A stretch of DNA of 64,000 bases from Pseudanabaena minima (GTDB taxonomy: Bacteria; Cyanobacteriota; Cyanobacteriia; Pseudanabaenales; Pseudanabaenaceae), in NCBI RefSeq assembly GCF_051131155.1, contig NZ_CP159508.1, positions 2,170,001 to 2,234,000 of the forward strand, in the 5' to 3' direction. Numbering within the stretch: position 1 is the stretch's first letter; every line of letters starts with the position of its first letter. Of the stretch, positions 24,519 through 33,730 are shown piece by piece. A program made the position numbers and the translations under genes. Below the pieces are notes generated by a model. The model worked only from the letters and a program-made list of their open reading frames with translations, was not told where the DNA came from and made no database searches.

Positions 24519-25859
24519 ATGGTTGTCAGTAAAGGAAAAAATCCGACTGCACAAGAAACTTTTATGCAAATGGCTCAAGCCGCAGGGTTAAGAGGTCGTT
24601 TGTTGGTTACTGTCGGTGTTTTGATATTAGTTAGACTTGGAATCTATTTACCGTTACCAGGGGTTGACCGTCTCCGATTTACGGAAATTGTCAGAAATAA
24701 TGCCGTAGTTAATTTCTTAGATATTTTTTCTGGCGGTGGCTTATCACTACTAGGTATTTTTGCCCTTGGTATTCTGCCATTTATCAACGCCTCGATCATC
24801 ATGCAATTGATGACTTCTGCTCTCCCAAGTTTAGAAAATCTTCAAAAGAATGAAGGTGAAGCTGGTCGCAGGAAAATTTCCCAATACACACGTTATGTTG
24901 CCTTTGTTTGGGGTGTCATCCAAAGTTGGGGTCTCGGGGTTTGGGTACAGAACTCTGGCGTGCTTTCCGAAGCCACATCCAATTGGATCACAGTTGGTGA
25001 CGGTCGCGTGATTTTGTCCAGCTTTATCTTTCAGACTACGGTAGCCTTGGCGGCTGGCTCGATGTTTGTGATGTGGGCAGGTGAACTGATTACTGAAAAA
25101 GGCGTTGGAAATGGTGCATCTTTACTAATTTTTATTAGTATTGTGGCTAATTTGCCATCTTCTTTGGGAGATACGATCGCCCTTGCTCAGAAAGATAGCT
25201 CACGAGTTGGTGGCGTAATCTTGCTGCTGTTTATCTTTTTGGTCATGATCATTGGCATTGTGTTTGTTCAGGAAGGAACAAGGCGGATTCCCATTATTTC
25301 AGCACGCCGACAAGTGGGACGTAAGCTCTATCGCGAACAAGCTTCTTATTTGCCTTTGCGTTTAAATCAAGGCGGCGTTATGCCGATCATTTTTGCCTCA
25401 TCGGTGATGATTTTGCCAGCCTACTTGAGTCAAAGTATTAATAATGAAGTGTTTGTGGCGATCGCTACTTGGATTTCTCCTAGTGGCGCTGGTCACATTC
25501 CTGTGTATATGTTGCTAATTCTGGGATTTAGCTTCTTTTACTCAACACTAGTTCTGAATCCTGTGGAGTTGTCGCAGAACCTCAAGAAGATGGGTAGTAG
25601 TATTCCTACAGTGCGTCCTGGAACAGCAACTTCGGATTACATCAGCCGTATTTTGAACCGCTTAACTTTACTTGGTTCAATTTTCTTGTGCGGCATTGCG
25701 ATTATTCCTAGCGCGTTGGAAAAAGCTACTGGTGTATCGACCTTTAGTGGCATTGGCGCAACTTCTTTACTGATTTTGGTCGGTGTGGCGATCGAAACCT
25801 CGAAGCAAATCCAAACTTATGTGATTTCTCAGCGTTATGAAGGCATGGTGAAACAGTAA
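24519..25859 (+). CDS. secY: Protein translocase subunit SecY
   Basis: 446 residues with ten membrane helices, the channel of the Sec translocon in thylakoid and plasma membranes. Recognised by LPGVD, the plug region LDIFSGGGLSLLGIFALGI, INASIIMQL, GVGNGASL and the C-terminal cytosolic loop TSDYISRILNRLT. Its stop and the adk start overlap by one base (TAATG), implying coupled translation. Confidence 0.97.
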   Translation: MVVSKGKNPTAQETFMQMAQAAGLRGRLLVTVGVLILVRLGIYLPLPGVDRLRFTEIVRNNAVVNFLDIFSGGGLSLLGIFALGILPFINASIIMQLMTSALPSLENLQKNEGEAGRRKISQYTRYVAFVWGVIQSWGLGVWVQNSGVLSEATSNWITVGDGRVILSSFIFQTTVALAAGSMFVMWAGELITEKGVGNGASLLIFISIVANLPSSLGDTIALAQKDSSRVGGVILLLFIFLVMIIGIVFVQEGTRRIPIISARRQVGRKLYREQASYLPLRLNQGGVMPIIFASSVMILPAYLSQSINNEVFVAIATWISPSGAGHIPVYMLLILGFSFFYSTLVLNPVELSQNLKKMGSSIPTVRPGTATSDYISRILNRLTLLGSIFLCGIAIIPSALEKATGVSTFSGIGATSLLILVGVAIETSKQIQTYVISQRYEGMVKQ

Positions 25860-26416
25860 TGCCTAGAGTAATTCTGATGGGACCACCTGGAGCAGGTAAA
25901 GGTACACAGGGCGAAATTTTGGCTGAAGCTTGGCAAGTGCCAAAAATTGCCCCTGGTGATATTTTTCGTGCTGAAATTAAGCAAGGTACTGAGCTAGGAC
26001 TGAAAGTTAAGTCTTTTAGTGATTCTGGGCGACTTGTACCTGATGAGGTTGTAATTGAGGTGATTGAGTCACGCTTGAGACAGCCTGATACTCAAGTTGG
26101 TTGGATTCTTGATGGCTTTCCACGCACAGTTGCCCAAGCTGAGGCTCTAGATGCACTATTAGCGGAGATTAACCAACCCTATGACGCGGTTGTAAATCTA
26201 GATGTACCAGATCAGTTTTTAGTTGCTCGCCTACTAGCAAGGGCGATCGATCAAGGGCGTGCTGATGATACGGAAGAAGTCATCAAAAATCGGCTGGAAG
26301 AGTACAATGCCAAAACTAGACCTTTGCTAGAATTTTATGGAAAACATGTCACACAAATTGATGGCACACCGTCGATGCCAGAAGTAACTGAGACAATCAA
26401 AAAATTCTTTGCATAA
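25859..26416 (+). CDS. adk: Adenylate kinase
   Basis: 185 residues. P-loop GPPGAGKGTQ at 7-16, the NMP-binding region DIFRAEIKQGTELG, LDGFPRTVAQAE, and a short lid (RAIDQGRADD), as in the short-form cyanobacterial enzymes. It interconverts ATP plus AMP and two ADP. A 14-bp-arm hairpin (26421-26453) follows the stop. Confidence 0.96.
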   Translation: MPRVILMGPPGAGKGTQGEILAEAWQVPKIAPGDIFRAEIKQGTELGLKVKSFSDSGRLVPDEVVIEVIESRLRQPDTQVGWILDGFPRTVAQAEALDALLAEINQPYDAVVNLDVPDQFLVARLLARAIDQGRADDTEEVIKNRLEEYNAKTRPLLEFYGKHVTQIDGTPSMPEVTETIKKFFA

Positions 26417-26420
26417 AGGT

Positions 26421-26453
26421 GATATTGAATTAAGCTCCACTTAATTCAATATC
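26421..26453. terminator. Hairpin between adk and infA
   Basis: Perfect 14-bp arms (26421-26434, 26440-26453) with a 5-base loop CTCCA. AT-rich and without a T-run; possibly a processing site that separates infA from the secY-adk message. Confidence 0.55.
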
Positions 26454-26497
26454 TACAATAAACATAGAGAACTTATACTAAATTTGGGAGAGTTTGT

Positions 26498-26737
26498 TTG
26501 TCAAAAGAAGATTCTATTGAAATGGAAGGGACGGTAACTGAGTCTCTTCCTAACGCTATGTTTCGAGTTGCACTCGATAACGGATTTAATGTACTTGCTC
26601 ACATTTCTGGTAAAATTCGCCGAAACTACATCAAAATTTTACCAGGCGATCGCGTTAAGGTGGAACTAACGCCCTATGACCTTACTAAAGGACGCATTAC
26701 TTACCGCCTCAAAAATCAAGGCGGCGGCAAGAAATAA
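26498..26737 (+). CDS. infA: Translation initiation factor IF-1
   Basis: 79 residues, single OB fold: SKEDSIEMEGTVTESLPNAMFRV and HISGKIRRNYIKILPGDRVKVELTPYDLTKGRI. IF-1 blocks the ribosomal A site during initiation. The family N-terminus requires the TTG at 26498 as start, supported by GGGAG at 26486-26490; the first ATG is eight codons later and would remove part of the first strand. The genes that usually follow (rpmJ, rpsM, rpsK, rpoA, rplQ) are not here. Confidence 0.94.
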   Translation: MSKEDSIEMEGTVTESLPNAMFRVALDNGFNVLAHISGKIRRNYIKILPGDRVKVELTPYDLTKGRITYRLKNQGGGKK

Positions 26738-26738
26738 T

Positions 26739-26788
26739 CAACAAATAAAAAAGCAACGTATTTGAATACGTTGCTTTTTTATTTGTTG
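26739..26788. terminator. Terminator after infA, 50-bp palindrome
   Basis: Perfect 24-bp arms (26739-26762, 26765-26788) separated by two bases, beginning right after the infA stop; contains AAAAAAGCAACG and CGTTGCTTTTTT, so it can terminate in both directions. Confidence 0.8.
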
Positions 26789-26827
26789 AAAAAAAGGTGA
26801 TAGTGCTTAGCACTATCACCTTTTTTT
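26789..26827. terminator. Second bidirectional terminator
   Basis: Perfect 18-bp arms (26789-26806, 26810-26827), loop TTA, with A7 and T7 tails. It abuts the hairpin at 26739-26788, giving two terminators in tandem between convergent infA and the cyclotransferase-like gene. Confidence 0.88.
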
Positions 26828-26831
26828 GACT

Positions 26832-27407
26832 TTAGCCGTATTGACGTTTGTGATATGACTGCAATTGGTAAATATGATAAAACAATTGCCAAAAATATTT
26901 TTCGGTTAATCCACAGGTAGAAGCACCGCGCAGTACCACATTGGAATACCAGTCATTAGGAGCGAGTTCACGAGATAGCTTATTAACGACGCTATAAGTT
27001 CTGACATTTGTATAAACAGTTTGACCAACGCTAACTGTGATCAGTTCATGTTGGTAGCCACCTCTCGATACATCTTCGCGAATGTCAAGCTGATCGCTTA
27101 GACGCATCGGTAAGCAATACAAAACACCTTCTACGTAAGAATTGGGATCTTTGACAATATCTAAGCAGCCACAATCACGATGAGGTGATCGATAATAAAA
27201 CCCAAGCTTGTAACCATTTAAACGCGCTACACCAACAACATAATGATGGGCTGTCTCACCAAGCGATCGCTTCAAATCCACAGGACACATACAGGAACCG
27301 TAAGCAAAATAATAAAACATCGGTTCTGACTGACCACATAACTCCAGATTAGGATCTTCTGAAGCCTGCAACTTTTGTATTTGCTGTGTTTTGAGCGGAT
27401 CTACCAT
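26832..27407 (-). CDS. Gamma-glutamylcyclotransferase-like (AIG2-type) protein
   Basis: 191 residues. The cyclotransferase fold start FYYFAYGSCMC corresponds to the YGSN substrate-binding motif, and IREDVSRGGYQHELI to the catalytic glutamate region before the conserved tyrosine. SPHRDCGCLDIV and GVLYCL complete the barrel. The family opens gamma-glutamyl amides to pyroglutamate, but many members have unknown substrates. Four cysteines near the active site are unusual. It is convergent with infA across two terminators. Confidence 0.75.
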   Translation of the reverse strand: MVDPLKTQQIQKLQASEDPNLELCGQSEPMFYYFAYGSCMCPVDLKRSLGETAHHYVVGVARLNGYKLGFYYRSPHRDCGCLDIVKDPNSYVEGVLYCLPMRLSDQLDIREDVSRGGYQHELITVSVGQTVYTNVRTYSVVNKLSRELAPNDWYSNVVLRGASTCGLTEKYFWQLFYHIYQLQSYHKRQYG

Positions 27408-27573
27408 ATCTGTAAGTTAGGCAAAAGCTTTTTAGTATTCTGGGATACCTGCCAAAAGTATAAGGCTTTGTGTATGCTCATCAGAGTTAACAATTAGATG
27501 AATTTTTTAAGTTAAAAAAGACTCTATTGCTAATTGATCTAATCAAGTATGTCGCACCTAATTTCAAAAAAAT

Positions 27574-28797
27574 ATGCCCGAATATACAAAAGAAGATCTA
27601 GAACCAGAATCTTTGTTAGATGCTCAAGATCAAGAAACTCAGTTATCGGCAAAGCCACAATTATGGGAATTAGCAGTAGTTTTTGCGAAGCTTGGTGCGA
27701 TCGCCTTTGGGGGACCAGCCGCCCATGTTGCCCAAATTGATTTAGAAGTAGTGCAAAATCGTCGATGGTTGAGTCGCGAGAAATTACTAGATTTATTGAG
27801 TATTAGTAACTTGATCCCAGGACCTAACTCGACTGAGTTGGTAATTCATGTGGGATTAGAACAGGCTGGAATATTAGGGGCGATCGTTGCAGGAGCAAGT
27901 TTTATTATTCCTGCGATGTTATTGGTATGGGGATTAGCAATTGTTTATGTCCAGTACCAAACTATTCCTACGGTTGGATGGCTGCTATATGGAGTTAAGC
28001 CCGTAATTATCGCGATTGTTACTCAAGCATTATGGAAGTTAGGACGATCGGGGCTAAAAAATGCTGCGGCTTGGAGCGCAGGAATTTTGGTATTGGCTTT
28101 ATATTTTCTCAGAGTTAATGAAATTGTCCTGATGATCGGAGCAGGTATTGCTGTAACCCTAGTTCGTAACCTTAACTTCCTCAAAAATCCTAAATCTCTC
28201 TCTAGCGTTCTTTTTCCTTTTTCCTTTTTCCCTTTACCTTTAAGCGCCGTTACTACTGAAATCATGCTTAGACCTTGGACGGCTGTATTCTTAAGCTTTC
28301 TAAAAATTGGTTCAGTACTCTATGGTAGTGGCTATGTACTATTAGCCTTTGTACAACAGGAATTTGTCGATCGCAATCATTGGTTGACTTCGCAACAGTT
28401 ATTAGATGCGGTGGCGATTGGGCAGTTTACCCCAGGTCCTGTATTAACTACAGCAACATTTATCGGCTACATCCTAGCGGGAAATTTGGGTGCGATCGCT
28501 GCCACGCTTGGCATCTTTTTACCAGCTTTTATTTTAGTTCCTGCAATTAATCCCTTTGTCTCCAAATTACGCAAATCGTCTTGGACAGCAGGGTTTCTGG
28601 ATGGAGTTAATGCTGCTTCCATTGGACTGATGGCGGCTGTAGCTTGGGAGTTAGGTCGCGGTACTTTGATTGATATCTGGACAATAGCTGTAGCGATCGC
28701 TAGTCTGACAATTCTCCTTAAATTTCCTAAAGTTAATTCAGCTTGGTTAATACTTGCAGGAGGTGCGATCGGTTGGCTGCTTAAATTTAATCAATAA
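27574..28797 (+). CDS. chrA: Chromate/anion transporter, CHR family
   Basis: 407 residues with two repeated CHR halves. The first carries FAKLGAIAFGGPAAHVA and LIPGPNSTELVIHVG; the second carries FLKIGSVLYGSGYVLLAFVQQEFV and IGQFTPGPVLTTATFIGYILAG. About ten to twelve membrane helices. The family exports chromate or is otherwise linked to sulfate and chromate handling. A 30-residue acidic N-terminus precedes the first helix. Its stop codon is within the palindrome at 28788-28830. Confidence 0.88.
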   Translation: MPEYTKEDLEPESLLDAQDQETQLSAKPQLWELAVVFAKLGAIAFGGPAAHVAQIDLEVVQNRRWLSREKLLDLLSISNLIPGPNSTELVIHVGLEQAGILGAIVAGASFIIPAMLLVWGLAIVYVQYQTIPTVGWLLYGVKPVIIAIVTQALWKLGRSGLKNAAAWSAGILVLALYFLRVNEIVLMIGAGIAVTLVRNLNFLKNPKSLSSVLFPFSFFPLPLSAVTTEIMLRPWTAVFLSFLKIGSVLYGSGYVLLAFVQQEFVDRNHWLTSQQLLDAVAIGQFTPGPVLTTATFIGYILAGNLGAIAATLGIFLPAFILVPAINPFVSKLRKSSWTAGFLDGVNAASIGLMAAVAWELGRGTLIDIWTIAVAIASLTILLKFPKVNSAWLILAGGAIGWLLKFNQ

Positions 28798-28830
28798 CTA
28801 CCTGCGCTTCGCGCAGGTAGTTATTGATTA
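28788..28830. terminator. Palindrome at the 3' end of the chrA-like gene
   Basis: Perfect 20-bp arms (28788-28807, 28811-28830) around loop TTC. The left arm includes the last codons and stop of the gene, and the right arm is their exact reverse complement. Confidence 0.75.
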
Positions 28831-28892
28831 AATGACGAACCGTTATACTAAACACAGCGAATCACTTAAATTTTGCGGTTGAGGTTACTTTT

Positions 28893-29618
28893 ATGGTTCT
28901 CCAAGTCTCACCCACTAAAATCGAGCCAAACATTACTTGGGAAGCTTTACCTACCGACTTTGTACTACCTGATGATCCCGTGGAAAATATTCAACAACCG
29001 ATCTTGGCGGCGGCTCTGACCGATGCGTTAGGAGCCGCAGGACTGATTCAGTCTGAAATGCTGATTGGTTCTAACTTTGGTCTAGTTGCCTCAGTCAACT
29101 CTCGCACGATCGTCAAAGCTCCTGATTGGTTCTATGCACCTAAGGTCTATCCCATTAGTGAAGAATTTACTCGGCGCAGTTATACCCCTAATCTAGAAGG
29201 TGAACCTGTAGCGATCGTGATGGAGTTTCTATCAGAAACAGAAGGTGGTGAACTTTCGATCAGAGCAACTCCTCCCTATGGCAAGCTTTATTTCTACGAA
29301 AGGATTTTGCAAGTACCAACCTATGTTATTTACGATCCTGCTGTACCAAGTTTAGAGGTTCGCTGTCTACAGAATAGTCGTTATGTGCTTCAAGAAGCTA
29401 ATACTCAAGGACAAATATGGATTCCAGAATTAGAGCTATTTCTAGGTATTTGGGCAGGGAAAAGGCTAGGACAGTCGATGAATTGGTTACGTTGGTATGA
29501 TCAATCTGGCAAGTTATTATTATGGAGTGCTGAACAGGTAGAGCAAGAAAGACAAAGAGCAGAAATATTAGCGGCGAAGTTACGTGAACTTGGAGTTGAT
29601 CCCGATACTTTGACTTGA
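28893..29618 (+). CDS. Uma2-family putative endonuclease
   Basis: 241 residues of the Uma2/DUF820 family, a PD-(D/E)XK nuclease fold abundant in cyanobacteria. The region KAPDWFYAPKVYP and VAIVMEFLSETEGGE holds the expected acidic residues, followed by the ERILQVPTYVIYDP segment. A C-terminal coiled coil (EQVEQERQRAEILAAKLRELGVDP) is typical of one subgroup. Biological role unknown. It ends exactly where the convergent second Uma2 gene ends. Confidence 0.82.
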   Translation: MVLQVSPTKIEPNITWEALPTDFVLPDDPVENIQQPILAAALTDALGAAGLIQSEMLIGSNFGLVASVNSRTIVKAPDWFYAPKVYPISEEFTRRSYTPNLEGEPVAIVMEFLSETEGGELSIRATPPYGKLYFYERILQVPTYVIYDPAVPSLEVRCLQNSRYVLQEANTQGQIWIPELELFLGIWAGKRLGQSMNWLRWYDQSGKLLLWSAEQVEQERQRAEILAAKLRELGVDPDTLT

Positions 29619-30203
29619 TTAAAAGGATAATTCTTGAAATAGTTCTGATAAGGGAAGACTAAAATTAGGAATAACATCTTCTCCATCAAGGTTGTCTTCT
29701 AACTGCAAAAGCTTTGATGGTTTAGGTTTATGGTAAACCAATACACATTCTTCATCTGGCAAAATAACCCATACCAAGCGAGTTCCATTCTCAAAATACT
29801 CTACTAACTTGTTATGGATTTCCTCAAAAGTATTATTGGGTGAAATGATTTCTACAGCTAAGTCAGGAGCGCCATCAAAAAATCCTTTCGGTAATAGCTT
29901 TAGTCCTTGCAAACGTTCTTTAGCAATAAATGCAAGATCAGGCGATCGCTTGTTGCCAGTTTTCATCTTAAAAGCAGTACTAGAGTCGCAAGTCACACCA
30001 AGCTTATGAGTACGCACAAAGCCCGTCAAAAAATATCCGAGCGTCAGCGCTAGGTAGCCATGCTCTACACCTGAATTTGCCGCAACAATTAACTCTCCAT
30101 CCACATATTCATAAAGGTTGTCATTTTCAGGCAATGACATAAACTCTTGATCTGTCAAAGCTTGAGAGGTAGAGAATCCTAGATTAGCGATCGCTTGAGT
30201 CAT
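29619..30203 (-). CDS. Uma2-family putative endonuclease
   Basis: 194 residues from the ATG at 30201-30203 (MTQAIANLGFSTSQALTDQEF); a GTG five codons earlier is possible but has no ribosome-binding site. Family features are YEYVDGELIVAANSG, NKRSPDLAFIAKERL, APDLAVEIISPNNT and KLVEYFENGTRLVWVI. It is of the same superfamily as the convergent gene but too different to be a recent duplicate. The two stop codons abut (29616-29618 and 29619-29621) with no terminator. Confidence 0.85.
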   Translation of the reverse strand: MTQAIANLGFSTSQALTDQEFMSLPENDNLYEYVDGELIVAANSGVEHGYLALTLGYFLTGFVRTHKLGVTCDSSTAFKMKTGNKRSPDLAFIAKERLQGLKLLPKGFFDGAPDLAVEIISPNNTFEEIHNKLVEYFENGTRLVWVILPDEECVLVYHKPKPSKLLQLEDNLDGEDVIPNFSLPLSELFQELSF

Positions 30204-30255
30204 TAGATTTAAGTCCACAGATTAAACTAATGGGATTGTTATAGCTTATAGCATT

Positions 30256-32214
30256 TTAAAACTCGATAATGTTCTTCTCGTTTGTGCTAGTACCTGACAG
30301 ATCGAGATAATTAACTTCAATCTGTTTACGGATTTCGGCTTTACGTTGCCTTGCTTCCTTAATCTTAGCTTGACATTCATAGCCAAAAGCGGGATTAGCA
30401 ATCACATCAATACTTTGATATTTGCTTAACCAATCCTTTTCGTGTTTCTCACACATAATGTACTGAATCTTTGCGATCGCTGTTCTCACAACAATTTGCG
30501 GACGCAGTAAACCAATTCGTGAGTTTTCATCAAGCCAAAGTAAATGCTGCAATTGTCTTGCAACATCTTCTTTCTCAGCACAAAGGATCTGTAATTGCTG
30601 CACTAGATGATCAGGATAAGGTTCTTCAGCAGCAAGGGAAGTTTTATTTTCTTGAAGTAGATTGAGAATCATTTGCCAAAGATAACGATGATTTGATTGT
30701 GTAAATTCGATATTTTCTTCTTCAGCAATCTCTTGATATAGATAAGCACGATGTTGTGGGAAATGTAGATATATTTGCAACAGTTGAGTTTCGGCTATAT
30801 GTAATGCGTTGGTGGTAGTGGTCAGAGAAGGAGCGGGTTTATTGCTATTCCAGCGTGTATTCCGTAACTGACGACGGAGGTCTTGCTCTAGCCTTAGAGC
30901 TAGATAGGAATTACCTTGAGATAGTTTTTGAGCAGAAGTATGAATGTAATGGGTACGAAAGAAGGAATCAACTGGTAGGTTATTGAGCAATTGCGCGATC
31001 GCTTGACTACTTTTTTGAAAACGATCAGCTTGGTTAAGATCTTGCCCTGTAAGTATTTGATCGATCTGCCAATCAAGAAATAATGGGGCATTTTTGAGCA
31101 AGTCTCGATAAGCTTCAGCACTATGTTGTTTGAGATATTCATCGGCATCCTTGCCATCAGGCATCGTCAACACCCGTAATTGTACAGTTCCATTAAAAAC
31201 CAGTTCCTTAAAGCCTGCGATCGCCTTTTCCGCCGCCGTAATCCCTGCTTTATCTGCATCAAAATTCAAAATTACATTCTTGGATTCGCTATAGCGCAGT
31301 AACTGCTTCATTTGGTCAGCATTGAGCGCTACACCCATCGTCGCGATCACCTGTTCAATTCCTGCTTGATGTAAAGCGATCGCATCAAAATAACCCTCCA
31401 CCACAATCGCCTGATCAGATTTAGATATAGCATCTCGTGCCTTATCCATCGCAAACAGAACCGTACCCTTACTAAAGAGTTCTGTTTCAGGAGAGTTTAA
31501 ATATTTTGGTTCTTCATCTCCCAGCGATCGTCCTCCAAAAGCAATCACACGCCCACGAGTATCATGAATAGGAATCATTAAGCGATCGCGAAAGCGATCA
31601 TAAAATCCATTCCCCGTTTTGCGCGGAACGATTAAACCTGCTTCTTCTAATAAACTGACAGGAATCTGCTTTTGCTGCACTAGATATCCCATTAAGGTTT
31701 CCCAACCCGCAGGCGCATAACCCAGTTGAAATTTCTGGATTGTCTCTTTGCTCATTTGTCTCTTTTCGGCAAGATAGGCAAGAGCCAGCCTTCCCTGTGG
31801 TGCATAGAGCGCATGTTGATAAAAACTTGTCGTCAAAGCCATCACTTCATAGAGGCGATCGCGATGGGAGATTTGACGCTGAATTTCTTTTGCTCTTTCG
31901 GGTTCGACAGTTTGAATGGGAACGTTATAACGTTTCGCTAAATCCAAAACTACGTCAGAGAACGATCGCTTATCGATCTCCATCAAAAACTTCACTGCCC
32001 CACCTGCTGCCCCACAGTTAAAGCAGTGATACATCTGCCGTGATGGATTCACCGTCAGCGCTGTAGCATTTGTACCATTATGAAAAGGACAAGCTCCCCG
32101 AAAATTCGCCCCACTTTTGCGTAGCACAACGCGCTCGGAGACGATATCTACGATGTCTGCCCTTTGACTTACTTGGTCAATGGTGTCTTTGTGGATTTGG
32201 AACTGTGCAGACAT
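30256..32214 (-). CDS. dnaG: DNA primase
   Basis: 652 residues, normal length. CHC2 zinc finger CPFH and YHCFNCG at about 42-70; catalytic core with RLMIPIHDTRGRVIAFGGR; Toprim domain with VVEGYFDAIALHQAG and LNFDADKAG, supplying the metal-binding Glu and Asp residues; C-terminal helicase-binding region. In the zinc-finger loop NGTNATALTV replaces the common NEKTPSFTV. It makes RNA primers for replication. Sixteen codons before the end lies the segment NYLDLSGTST. Confidence 0.95.
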   Translation of the reverse strand: MSAQFQIHKDTIDQVSQRADIVDIVSERVVLRKSGANFRGACPFHNGTNATALTVNPSRQMYHCFNCGAAGGAVKFLMEIDKRSFSDVVLDLAKRYNVPIQTVEPERAKEIQRQISHRDRLYEVMALTTSFYQHALYAPQGRLALAYLAEKRQMSKETIQKFQLGYAPAGWETLMGYLVQQKQIPVSLLEEAGLIVPRKTGNGFYDRFRDRLMIPIHDTRGRVIAFGGRSLGDEEPKYLNSPETELFSKGTVLFAMDKARDAISKSDQAIVVEGYFDAIALHQAGIEQVIATMGVALNADQMKQLLRYSESKNVILNFDADKAGITAAEKAIAGFKELVFNGTVQLRVLTMPDGKDADEYLKQHSAEAYRDLLKNAPLFLDWQIDQILTGQDLNQADRFQKSSQAIAQLLNNLPVDSFFRTHYIHTSAQKLSQGNSYLALRLEQDLRRQLRNTRWNSNKPAPSLTTTTNALHIAETQLLQIYLHFPQHRAYLYQEIAEEENIEFTQSNHRYLWQMILNLLQENKTSLAAEEPYPDHLVQQLQILCAEKEDVARQLQHLLWLDENSRIGLLRPQIVVRTAIAKIQYIMCEKHEKDWLSKYQSIDVIANPAFGYECQAKIKEARQRKAEIRKQIEVNYLDLSGTSTNEKNIIEF

Positions 32215-32302
32215 AATCGCGATCGCCTATTTGTAAACCGCAGTATGCTCAATATATTTTATATCAATCACCTTCAAAAAAGCAGAGCTAATATTCCCTA
32301 AA

Positions 32303-32310
32303 CAAAATAA
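32303..32310. repeat. Target-site duplication of IS66 element, left copy
   Basis: CAAAATAA directly before the left end of the element, identical to the 8 bases at 33731-33738 directly after its right end. Confidence 0.92.
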
Positions 32311-33730
32311 GTAATAGCTCAACGTAGGAAAATTGACAAAGGGGCAAAAGCTGATAAATTAAAGAAATGAAAGAACTACCCAACCTAAAAGAACTAACAG
32401 ACGAGGCAAAAGAAGCCTTGATAGTTAAGTTATGGGAAGAACTACAAAAACTACAGAAGCAGTTAGAAAAGAAACCAAAGAAGACTTCAAAGAACTCAAG
32501 TTTGCCACCAGCCAAAGGATTTAAAGCGGAAATCAATAATCCAGAAGAAACAGAAGGCAAACGAGCAGGAAGTATAGGAAGAGATGGAGGAGGTCGTCAA
32601 CTGAGTGAAAATCCAGACCAAACGCTCAAAGCAACTGTAAAAAGTTGTGCAGAATGTGGGAAAGAGATCGCTGAATCAATGCAGGTATTACTGGAACGAT
32701 ACGACAAGATCGATATACCACCAATCAAGCCCATCGTTACCAGAATCGAAAGGTATGGATGCAAGTGTGAGCATTGTGGACAGGAACAAATCGCAGCATT
32801 ACCCGTAGGACTTGAAGTAGGAAGTCCCTTTGGAGAAAGAATAGCTGCCCTAGTGACAACGATGAGATACAGTCACGGTATAAGCTATGGAAGAATGCAG
32901 CAAATGCTGAGTGAAGTATTTGGCTTAGAGATATCAGAAGGAGGTATCGCCAATCTCTTAACAAGGGTGAAAGGACAACTAGAGTCGGAGGTGACAGGAA
33001 TACTCCAAGCCCTAAAAACATCTCGTCTAGTATGCAGTGACGAAACCAGTGCAAGGGTAAACGGTAAAAATCAATGGGAATGGGTATTTCAGAACGAACA
33101 AGTATGTTTTCATATCATCCGACCGTCTAGAGGCGCAGATGTCATCGCCGAAGTGATGGCAGAGCATCAACCAGAGGTGTGGGTATCAGATTTGTTTAGC
33201 GCCCAAAAGACCAATCCAGCGACAGAATGGCAAGTTTGTCTTGCCCATCAACTCAGAGATTGTCAGTATGGAATTGATGCAGGAGACCAGATTTTCTCTG
33301 GCAGGATGAAAAAGCTGCTGCTACGAGCTTTGGTGCTGCGAAGGCGATGGTCGGATTTAGCTGACTCTACTCGTTATCAATATCGATGTCGATTGTATCG
33401 AGACCTCGACAATATTTTAGCTCTGTTACCTACTCAAGAAGATGGACTTAGATTACAGAAGCGATATCTAGAATTACGAGAAAACTTATTTCTGTTTTTG
33501 GATGACCACACCATCCCGCCAACTAATAACTCTAGCGAACAGGCTTTACGTTGGAGTGTCATTTTTAGAAAAGTTACGAATGGTTTTCGCTCCGATTGGG
33601 GGCGTGACTTATTTGCGGCTGTTCGTTCCATTGTCAATACTGGAAAAAGACAAGGCTTTTCTGCTTTTGAGTCCATTCTTATCGCTTTGAATCCTCTCAA
33701 ATCATTGTTTTCTATAGGTTGAGCAATTAC
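32311..33730 (+). mobile_element. IS66-family insertion sequence, intact
   Basis: A 1420-bp element. Terminal inverted repeats GTAATAGCTCAACGTAGG (32311-32328) and, read inward from 33730, GTAATTGCTCAACCTATAG match at most positions. An exact 8-bp duplication CAAAATAA flanks both ends, the size expected for IS66. It has a single transposase gene and no tnpA/tnpB, as in the ISBst12-like subgroup. The intact duplication implies recent insertion. Confidence 0.93.
32367..33722 (+). CDS. IS66-family transposase
   Basis: 451 residues. N-terminal leucine-zipper-like helix (about 8-35, LKELTDEAKEALIVKLWEEL), then SKNSSLPP, a zinc-binding pair CAECG and CKCEHCG, and the DDE core: CSDETSARVNG (first Asp), VWVSDLFSAQ (second Asp) and NNSSEQALR (Glu). 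The C-terminus KRQGFSAFESILIAL is typical. It is complete, so the element may be active. It stops 8 bases before the right end of the element. Confidence 0.93.
   Translation: MKELPNLKELTDEAKEALIVKLWEELQKLQKQLEKKPKKTSKNSSLPPAKGFKAEINNPEETEGKRAGSIGRDGGGRQLSENPDQTLKATVKSCAECGKEIAESMQVLLERYDKIDIPPIKPIVTRIERYGCKCEHCGQEQIAALPVGLEVGSPFGERIAALVTTMRYSHGISYGRMQQMLSEVFGLEISEGGIANLLTRVKGQLESEVTGILQALKTSRLVCSDETSARVNGKNQWEWVFQNEQVCFHIIRPSRGADVIAEVMAEHQPEVWVSDLFSAQKTNPATEWQVCLAHQLRDCQYGIDAGDQIFSGRMKKLLLRALVLRRRWSDLADSTRYQYRCRLYRDLDNILALLPTQEDGLRLQKRYLELRENLFLFLDDHTIPPTNNSSEQALRWSVIFRKVTNGFRSDWGRDLFAAVRSIVNTGKRQGFSAFESILIALNPLKSLFSIG

Noticed and set aside
31740..32021. 93-codon plus-strand frame inside dnaG
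   Set aside because: Antisense shadow of the conserved primase zinc-finger and core region.
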